The translations under genes were made by a program, and so were the position numbers. Below the pieces are notes generated by a model. It had not been told where the DNA came from, did no database searches, and worked only from the letters and a program-made list of their open reading frames with translations. Shown here piece after piece: positions 56,088-64,000 of a stretch of DNA of 64,000 nucleotides (within the stretch, counting starts at the first letter, position 1; each line of letters opens with the position of its first letter). Source of the DNA: Bisporella sp. PMI_857 (lineage: Eukaryota > Ascomycota > Leotiomycetes > Helotiales > Helotiaceae); assembly GCA_021307315.1 (NCBI GenBank), contig JAJSPD010000052.1, forward strand, positions 279,509 to 343,508, read 5' to 3'.

Positions 56088-57690
56088 GATTGCTTTGTTG
56101 ACTTGCCCAGCAGTCGCTGTTTGAATAATTCGTAGAAAAGTGAAGAGCAAATCGAAATAAAGAAAACAAAACTAAAGAAAGAACGGGAAGGAGCAAAAGA
56201 TTTTAGGGGTTAAGGTCAAATAACAATTGGAAGAACACATCAGAGCATACACTAGCAAGGACCATGCTGCGCCTAGCTGCATCTAAAAGGGTATGAAACT
56301 CCAACAGACAACCTGGTAGGGAATGGAGGTGACTATCGCTCCGTTTCCAAACTAGAACTTGGCATCTTATATCATACCAAGTACCTCAGGGCATCATTCA
56401 GATGTTAGTATCAAAATTTTCATCATTCTCCACAGTCACAAGTTTAGCCTCTTCCTCTTCCCATTCTTCGAAGCTCACTCAACCTGCTCCTCTCACCGTT
56501 AGTAGAAGGGAAAACTTCTTCAAGAAGATGCAGATAGCATGGCTGAAGAAACCCTATCTGTGATTTTAGTAATTTAACCCAGCGAATCGACAGCCCCTGT
56601 ATGTTGGTGGCACCGACAGCACGGCTCTCTGGTCCCACCTCAATATCCAATCTTCTATACCTGTAGAACTTGAAACTATGAATTTCAAACGGCTTTTGTT
56701 TTGTAGAGTATCTTCAGACAATCCATTTAAAGGATTTAGGATAACTCCTGAGCTTGCGAACACAGCCTCTTGAATTGAGGCAGAACGGCCTCCGGAGTGA
56801 GTGAATAAGAAAAACGGATGCATCTAGCCGCAGGATTGCGGTTGCGTCCGTGCCAAGTGCGCTAGGTAGCGAGTCTTGCGTCTTTTCGTGTCACGCCTCA
56901 TTTTAAGCCAGTCCCAAAACAATCGGTGGCTGGCTACCGGAGACAAAGTGCTTGGTGGCTTTGCATATTCCAAAAGGCGTCTCCTTTGGGATCACGAGGA
57001 GTTTGTCTGGCTCTATGAACATCTCCTCACAGGTGGTGTGCAGATATCGGTCCGTAATAGAAAATAGGATCTATTGGCTAGAGGATTAATTAGAGGATCT
57101 GCGAGAGTATCACCACAATAGAATACGGGCCTATTACAGAGCGTTATAGATGATCTATTCTCTACGGTTATTGGCCCCCTTAACCGCCAGAGCGTTTGTC
57201 AAAAAAGTGGATCTCTCAGCAAGAGAATCAATTGGAGGATCTGCGATGGTATCACAGCGATAGAATACCAGCTTATTAGGAGTGTTACAGATGATAATAT
57301 TATCTACGGCGCAAGGCCGTAAATATATCAGGAAGAGATTTTCCGGCTGCTTGGCCTACATTACGTAAGCCGATTCCTGACACTTCCCCAGGCGTTGTAA
57401 TATTTACAACAGTATAGAAAATACGTAATATACAGCTTGGGTATAATTCTGGGGGTACATCACAGGGAATACTAGTAGTCGGGGCTCGGCCAATTATTCT
57501 TATATAGCTAGAGGGGTTGGCACGCATTGTAGCTGTATGGACTTTGCGCGTTATTTTTATTTTATATTTTATAAGCGTGTATTTTACAACATTATTGTAT
57601 CGCTTCGCTCACCCGATTGACTATTTTACAGCTTTGATTTACTCCGTGACGGTCGGTGTGCTGACAGCTTTGATAATTGATTAATAGACC
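56088..57690. other. Intergenic with a degraded repeat
   Basis: Promoter side of the dynamin gene followed by low-information sequence. The direct repeat at 57062-57305 is listed separately. No gene seen. Confidence 0.45.
57062..57305. repeat. Imperfect direct repeat of about 90 bp
   Basis: Two diverged copies about 155 bp apart sharing words such as GGATCTGCGA, GTATCAC and ATAGAATAC, ending TTACAGATGAT or TTATAGATGAT. Probably part of an old mobile element. No termini found. Confidence 0.5.
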
Positions 57691-58728
57691 TATTTCTTGT
57701 GCGTGTCTGAGTAATCACAGATTCCGCGAATAGCCAGACAGGGGAAGCTGTCCACCAGCCCTACGGCTCTATTTCAAATCACAGAATATCCTTTCCCGCT
57801 ACAAGCTTGTCCCGAATCAAAGCGTTCTTCATCAACTGGTCTGCGGAAGCGATTAGACCATAGTGAATTATGAGCTTGTTTCCCTCAGGCCGTTCGGATC
57901 GTTGTACTAAGTCTGAAGGATCCTTACTACATACTGCCGCACAATTTGAGTCATCGCTGGAATGGAGGACCTTGCTCTTGTACAGCCTATTGGTACTCGG
58001 GTCCGGTCGGCTGTAATCTCCCCGTAAGTTTGAGTACTTGTCGAGAATGTCGTCGACGCTCCTCTCGAGCGGCTGGCCGTGTATGGCATACTCAGTCTTT
58101 AGCCCATTCACGGCAGCTCTCAGTAAAGCTGGCGGCTTGTTTAGATGTTTCATATCCTTGAATTCCCTGCCTTGTATCAATTTTCCAAAGTTATAATGAA
58201 ATACTCCGCCCAACCCGTTGCTCGGAATGCTGACCACGATGTCACCTAAGTGAATGTCATGTTTGTGGCTTGGCGCACCGCCGCCGATGCCGACCGTAAG
58301 ACCGATTTTGATGTTAGGAAAGGCGCTCATCATGTTGGATGCGACATGTGATGCAGTCACTAGATCGTAATCCCCTGCGGGTAAAACGGCGATAACGGCA
58401 TTATGCTCCTTGATCTTGCCTAACGTGTAGGCGTTGCTATCCGTGAGTGGTGTGTGATACGGTCCATCGTCCTTTTCATCAAGAAATACTGATGCAGCAA
58501 CATGCTCGGGGTGTATGGCACTAATCCATCCCACATTGTAATTCCTATTTACATCACTGGATGGGGGGAGAACTTCGTCCTTCTCTCGTACCGTGTTCTT
58601 TTCTGGCCCGTTTTCGCTTGACTCTTATGTGGCTTATCCTCAACTCTTCTTCGCTTTGCAAGGCTGGACTGGGCTCCGTTGTCGTCCTCTACTTCTTGAG
58701 TTCTCTTTGGAGCTTTTTGTCGTGCCAT
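57691..58728 (-). pseudogene. Decayed nucleoside-phosphorylase domain of NLR type
   Basis: The main block, 58534-57779, reads NVGWISAIHPEHVAASVFLD, then YTLGKIKEHNAVIAVLPAGD, IGLTVGIGGGAPSHKHDIHL, GDIVVSIPSN and VFHYNFGKLIQ. This is the PNP_UDP domain typical of the N-terminus of fungal NLR-type STAND proteins. The frame ends at TGA where the family reads CFEMEAAG. Directly after it GLVDSFPCLAIRGICDYSDT can still be read in another frame, showing a stop and a one-base change in the conserved region. Any NACHT or repeat domains are gone. Upstream, MARQKAPKRTQEVEDDNGAQ and a nuclear-signal-like AKRRR (58728-58549) are in a different frame from the domain, so a short intron or a second frameshift is needed. 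Confidence 0.7.
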
Positions 58729-58969
58729 AACTTTCCTGGTGCCTGAGGTTTTAGAAATCAAACAGGATTGAAAGGTTGCGGGAACTCGTTCCGAAGGAGA
58801 TATCGGACTCGGATAATCGCTCGGATTAGTGACCTAGGGATATAAAGATTGTCGCTGAATTTTAACGGTACCGGACTGTCTAGATTACATCAAGAGCCAG
58901 GTATCAGTTAACGTTACTTAAAAGTTGATGAGGAAGTTACTGTCCGTGCATGAGGAAACATCTTACTTG

Positions 58970-59596
58970 TTATTTCATCACGAGGTTAGACGACAGCAAC
59001 TCGTTTGTGATTAGCGATAGAAGATGGACTTGACTTGCAACCGTTATCTCAGTCGATCTAATCGTGCTCGGTACTGGATTTTGATCAATTGCAGTCCTTG
59101 TCCTCGCGAAGCCGTGTAGGTAATTGATGCCTGGTATGCCATAGGATTGCCAAAGCGGGGTTGCGAGCGACTGATGTGTAAAAGGGACGGTGAGGAAACC
59201 AGGGCTAGGAGGAGGCGAGACAACTCTATTGCGGTACGCTCTACTAACGAGACTATATCTTGGAGAATGAAGATTTTCTAAAGTGGGGGAGGGGCAAAGG
59301 CCCTGGCAAGACTGGGCTTTCGCCCCTTTGAGGCTTGAAAGTGTAGCCTCTTGTTGTGTGTACTCACTAGTATTTGGCCTAAAACCTGGGACACAGTTCA
59401 GCCAATCTGCTGCATGCCTTGTATCACCATCATTTAGCAATACCATTAACGAGTCACCCTTGCTTTTATCTCCTATGGTGTGACGTGCCATCCTCAGCAA
59501 GGATCTCTCACAGAATAATTGGCGGGTAGTGTGGCCGTCAAGGCTGGTCCCTGCGCGAACTAGATATGCAAGACACTTTAACCTTTTGTTTCTCAT
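58970..59596 (-). CDS. Hypothetical protein, doubtful
   Basis: An open frame of 208 codons (start MRNKRLKCLAYLVRAGTSLD, end SSNLVMK). I recognise no domain. Composition is mixed, with a proline/serine stretch (RVVSPPPSPGFLTVPF) in the middle. Its length in a non-repetitive part of the window is the only argument for it. It may also be a relic linked to the decayed phosphorylase gene on the same strand. Confidence 0.25.
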   Translation of the reverse strand: MRNKRLKCLAYLVRAGTSLDGHTTRQLFCERSLLRMARHTIGDKSKGDSLMVLLNDGDTRHAADWLNCVPGFRPNTSEYTQQEATLSSLKGAKAQSCQGLCPSPTLENLHSPRYSLVSRAYRNRVVSPPPSPGFLTVPFTHQSLATPLWQSYGIPGINYLHGFARTRTAIDQNPVPSTIRSTEITVASQVHLLSLITNELLSSNLVMK

Positions 59597-59783
59597 GATA
59601 GTGAAAGCAATAAAAGCTATGATTTCCTTATCCTCGAATGAATTGAACTTTGGATCTATGTTTGTGAATGTGAGTTCTCACAAGGCACCGTCTTATAGTT
59701 TCATAAAAAAGAAAGAGATGCCCTTTCCTTCAAACGCCACAATAGCCCGAGCCACCAAAGCTTACTTGCTTCACCAAAATAAA

Positions 59784-60197
59784 TTAGACACTTAGATGCT
59801 CATGCAACATCATCCACCCCATCTCCCGCCGCACAATGATATTGGTACCCCGCCCCTGGCCTGAGCGGAGTTCCCCTCCCACAATCCCAGTCCAGACGAA
59901 CCGGTAACGGCACGTAGCAACTTCGGCCGTTACCACAGGCCACTCGAGGTCCTGAACTTTGTACACTTCGTCTACAATTTTCGCGAACGTCTTTTCAATT
60001 GCGGCTCGAATCTCTGTCGGACCTCGATACGAGCCATCCGAGAACCAGTACGTGGCATCTTCGGCTATAAATGGCATAACCTTGGAGATATCGTGGCTAT
60101 TACTAGCTCGTTCGTATGCTTCCATAAACGAGACAAGTTCCGACTCTAAAAGTGTTCGATTCTCCATGACGCCAAAAATGCAGATATAGTAATTCAT
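59784..60197 (-). CDS. SnoaL-like (NTF2-fold) small protein
   Basis: 137 aa from MNYYICIFGVMENRTLLE, or 127 aa from the second ATG at 60167 (MENRTLLE), which looks more natural. NTF2/SnoaL-fold signs: FMEAYERASNSHDISKVMPF, FIAEDATYWFSDGSYRGPTE, IRAAIEKTFAKI and late strands CRYRFVWTGI and GQGRGTNIIVRREMGWMMLH. DUF4440 or SnoaL-like proteins act as small enzymes or ligand-binding proteins, and no substrate can be read. Single exon, intact. Confidence 0.75.
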   Translation of the reverse strand: MNYYICIFGVMENRTLLESELVSFMEAYERASNSHDISKVMPFIAEDATYWFSDGSYRGPTEIRAAIEKTFAKIVDEVYKVQDLEWPVVTAEVATCRYRFVWTGIVGGELRSGQGRGTNIIVRREMGWMMLHEHLSV

Positions 60198-60918
60198 CTT
60201 TAAAATCCAGTTAGTTTAGTACATGTTATTTAACATTGATCTTACCTGCTAAGCATTCAGAGTGAGTTATCATGGCCTGAGTATGCCTCAAGGAGCGAAA
60301 CAGCGAACCGAACCAACAACCCTCAACGACACAATATCGCCCAATCGCCGGCCGTTTGCTTGAGCACGTACTATCACTTGTGTGTGTTTGTCCTTTCTAG
60401 ACCCCGCGTCTACCAGCACTGAAAATATTTGCGCCGACCCAAGAGGAAGAGGAGACAGGCATGTTATTCAAAAAATGTCAGGCTGGCGGTCGCACTGACC
60501 CAAACCTAAAATGGCTGGGAGCTTGGCGCTGAGACAAATACCGTAATCCACTTAAGTCGTCATTCCAATCTGCACGGATATTGAAATGACCCAGGGAGAG
60601 CCCGAAAGAATCACCGGAAAACTTTGGCAAGTGGAATTAGCCATTACCACAGTAAAGGACAGCGTTATCGTTGTACTGCATTGCGCGCTGAAAGATTAAG
60701 GAATCCCCACCAAAAGGTCACCTGTGAAACGGCAAAAAAGCACATGCTTCTTGCCAAATTATTATTGCGCCTTATATATCGTTCAACATCATCCTACATA
60801 ACGTCATCTTTCCAAGTCCAATTGTATGAGGATGCCAAAGGCTGCGGATAGTAGTGAGGGTGCATATGTTGTAACATTTCGCAAAATGCTGGAGTAGTGT
60901 GGCACATATCAACTCATA
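60198..60918. other. Intergenic, nothing recognised
   Basis: Promoter side of the SnoaL-like gene and left flank of the LINE. No supported feature. Confidence 0.45.
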
Positions 60919-63900
60919 TTGATACGAAGACTAATCTCTACCCTTCCTAATACGTCCCGAGTCCCCCCCTACTTATACCCTACCAACCCCTGGCGACTCC
61001 CTTGGTGCCCATATATGCCAAGTCTCAGAGCCTTTACCGAGCTCCCCCTGACATCCTGGCACCTGACAAATACATGTGACAGGTTGATAGTAACCTATTC
61101 AATTGACTATCACTGCTATATTACAAAAAGAATCAAGAGGAAACGTTCTAGATCTAGCTTTCGCGACTTCCGAGCTGGAAGCTCTCGGGATAGCTACAGA
61201 AATGTCAGAAGACTTAGAAACTAGCTCAGACCACCGTACACTGCTTTCGACAGTATACTGGGACCCCCGGCACCGCGAACCAACTACTTCACTTCGTCTA
61301 GCCACACTTAACAAAGAAAGCTTTTTTAAAACTCTGGAAGCGCACATAAAGCCAGTTCAGCAACTAAGAACCCCTCAAAACCCGGCAGAGCTCGACATAT
61401 ACGCCAGCAAGCTTACTAGCCAAATCCAAAAAGCTTATACAAAGTCAGCCAAACGCTTTTATGCATGCTTTATCGGAAACCCGTAGTGGACTACAGAATG
61501 CTTTAAAGCCGCTAAAAACTTCCGGCAAGCACGCTGTATATCAGACGATTGTTCCGAAGCAAAAAAAGCACTACGGAACACTGTACAGCGAGCTAAAGAC
61601 TTTTACTACCGCGAAATGCTTAATACTGCAACAAGCAAAAACGTGTTTAAAATGGCAAAATAGCATACGTTTACAAGCTCGTTTAAGACTTCTCTGTTAA
61701 AAGACTTTACAAAACCAGGCGCACTTTTAGCTGTTTTACTACAGGAAAAAAAAAATGTTTTAACTCGCAATTTACTAAAGAACGCCGCCGAAGCCGAAAA
61801 TATCTTTTTTTTTGCACCGGCAATTCTTCGTACTTTTTTAGCTTTTTTCGATATTACAAACTACGAAATCGAGACTTTAATTTTATAAACCGGCAATACA
61901 GCTTTTAGCAAAAACGAAATCCCGACGCTAGTTTTACGGCTAACTTGGCTTTTAATCCGCTTACTAGTTGTTACACTATACCGCTAATGTTTCTAGCTTG
62001 GACATTATTTTAAATGTTTCTGTACAGCAGTTTTTGCAATTTTTAGCAAGCCAAAAAAGCCGGACCGTTTTTCTTTTGGCTCGTACAAGCTAATTGCACT
62101 GTTGTCGGTTTTAGGAAAAAGCCTCGAACGACTAATTGCTAAAAGAATAGCATAAATCGCTGTAACTTCAAAAGTTTTAACTAAACAGCAGTTCGGCGCT
62201 TTTTGCTTTGCTTAGCTACGGACTTAACTACCTGCTTTATTTACGACGTCGAAATAGCGCTTTTTTAAAGCAAAGTTGCTTCAATGCTAACGTACGACAT
62301 AAAAGGAGCTTTTGACGCAGTACTTTTTGGTCGGCTGGCTCGCAAGCTTCGAAAGCAAAGCTGGCCAGACTTGCTTGTTCGGTGGATTATTTTTTTTGCA
62401 ACCGGCCGGCGAGTTTATATTCGCTTAGACAGAGAAGTAAGCCCTGAAACTCAAATCGACTGCGGGCTTTTTTAAGGTTCTTTAGTATCTTTAATCTATT
62501 TATGCTATATATCGCTTCGTTGTTTTTTTTCGACAACTTTCGCAAAAACTTTAGATACGCAGACGATAGCGCAAAACTCGAAATTTCGTTTTTACTGACC
62601 GAAAATGCCGAAAAATTATCGGCTCGACTCGAGCAAGTTTCGAATAAAGAAAAGAAAAAGGAATTACGTTCGACCCAGACAAAACAAAGCTTATTTACTT
62701 TTCCCGAAAACGTAACTAATTAATCTTTTTTCCGGTAGTTACAAGCACAATAACAGTCACTTTAAACTTTCAGATTCGATGGCTAAAAGTTATTTTTGAC
62801 CGCAAACTTCAATTCAAAGCTTACGCATTTAACTAAACTTCAAAAGCTCTTAGTATTAGCCAGGCTTTCGCTCGACTTAGAAACACGGCCCGAAGAGTTT
62901 TTCCAGTATTGCTTCGGCGTGCAGTAACAGCATGCGTGCTACTTGTAGCTTTTTATAAAGCTCAAACTTGGTAGCCAGAAATTACAAAACACTTGAATCC
63001 AGGCTTATTAGCAACAGTTAACAAGAGATTTTAAAAGCTTTTTAAAAAGCACTAATCTCAAGTGCCAAAACAATACTGCCAGTTTACCGAACTACTTTTT
63101 TTCCGATTCTACACAAAAAAGCCGGAATTTTTTTCAGAACACTTGCTAAACTTTTTAGCACTCAAAGATTAGCTTGTATTTGCCGCCTCGACCTCGACAT
63201 CCTTTTAAAGCACGTGCAAAAGCATGCCGAACAGCTCGACGCGTCACACGGCTTACGCCGCGACATGTTCACGCTGGCTGGCTTTCTCGCCAACAGAACA
63301 GCTGAATTCGATACAGCTTTCTTTTTGGCATACTTCAGAAAGCAGAATAGCTGCTAAGCTCCGAATCGGGGCATGTACCCGAAAAAAACCGCTACTTATT
63401 CGATAAAAGCCGCGGTTTTTTTCCAAACTTTCTTGGATTTAATTCCGCACAATAACATAATAATTTATTTAAACGGCTTCAAGCTCGCAACAAGTATTGC
63501 AGGCGAAAGCTACATTGCGTTTCAACATAGAAACAAATTCACCGAAGCGTTAATCGCTTACGAGGATCGTGTCAAAGTTTTTGATGCTAAAGCTCGAGCG
63601 CTGTCGCCGGAATTATAAATACTATGTCCTGTAAAGCTGCTTACTACGCTACAAATATCTGGATTTGTTTCGACAACTAAAAAGTCGCTTTACGGCTTTT
63701 TACTTTTTTTCTCGGCTCGTTAGCCGACACTTTTTAAAAAGCTTGCGCTTTACAAGCAGATTGGGAAGCTCGTTTTCCGCAAAAAAACAATCCGGGTCCG
63801 CTGGGTCCTCAGGGCACTTTAAGTGCCGGGCAACGAACTCGCCGACGCTTTGCCCGCCGCGGAGCGCTGCAACCCTTCCGGTGTTTTTACATTCCTGGGC

Positions 63901-64000
63901 GTTTTAAAACGCTATATAGCTACACAACTTTCTCAAAAACACTTTAAATGGTGGCTAGCTAATGCTTTATCGTATTAAACGATTTCAATTTCTACAGTTC
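60919..64000 (+). mobile_element. RIP-mutated LINE (I/Tad-type non-LTR retrotransposon), right end cut
   Basis: Plus-strand fragments in the right order for a fungal LINE ORF2. The endonuclease end is VLDLAFATSELEALGIATEM followed by LETSSDHRTLLSTV. The reverse transcriptase includes MLTYDIKGAFDAVLFGRLAR, FFATGRRVYIRLDREVSPET and a YADDSAKLEIS-like active-site block (at about 62555, NFRYADDSAKLE). The RNase H starts IIIYLNGFKLATSIAGESYI and FDAKARALSPEL; its second half, VPGNELADALPAAER, is at about 63820. TAA and TAG codons are frequent, and many lie in TpA-rich context as RIP produces. The left 300 bp is degraded and the right end lies beyond the window. No autonomous capacity remains. Confidence 0.85.

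Overview
The window is nuclear DNA of a filamentous ascomycete (Pezizomycotina). The evidence is short GT-AG introns of about 50-60 nt, a HET-domain gene, a Zn2Cys6 regulator, a SUR7/PalI-type gene, a laccase, and transposons whose reading frames have decayed in an AT-biased, RIP-like way. A leotiomycete-type fungus is a reasonable guess but is not proven here. All coordinates were read by eye. Splice sites were chosen so that the frames join and the protein families read through. No RNA evidence or database search was used.

Left part (1-9.98 kb): the 5' part of a probable ECM11-domain gene running off the left edge, an RKM5-type protein lysine methyltransferase, a FAA1/FAA4-type long-chain acyl-CoA synthetase, a GGGTTGGGT-rich repeat, and a HET-domain gene.

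10.4-19.6 kb is the most interesting functional block. It holds an anion:cation symporter (ACS/Dal5-type MFS), a PrpF-family isomerase (the family of methylaconitate isomerases and of smut aconitate-delta-isomerase), a Zn2Cys6 transcription factor, and, divergent from it, a mitochondrial tricarboxylate carrier (CTP1 type). These four roles match most parts of the known fungal itaconate/trans-aconitate clusters, but no decarboxylase is visible. I propose a tricarboxylate or aconitate-type metabolic cluster. A TMT1/CRG1-like methyltransferase lies about 8 kb further right. The regulator carries a 174-bp TA-flanked MITE in its third intron.

20-34 kb: a small secreted protein with dibasic sites, a GH16 glucanase, a decayed kinase-like gene, a CoA-binding protein, the methyltransferase, a myosin light chain, a Tc1/mariner element holding a younger 173-bp insertion, and a SUR7/PalI-type membrane protein.

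34-48 kb: a nine-exon laccase ending exactly at DSGL, a membrane-anchored hemerythrin-like protein, two pseudogenes (one a clear caleosin), and a divergent pair of regulator and short-chain dehydrogenase. The dehydrogenase stop codon lies within the 8-bp target duplication of a 1.76-kb inverted-repeat element with a fold-back core.

50-64 kb: a gene-poor AT-rich stretch, a dynamin-like GTPase, a decayed nucleoside-phosphorylase domain of the NLR type, a SnoaL-like protein, and a heavily mutated LINE running off the right edge.
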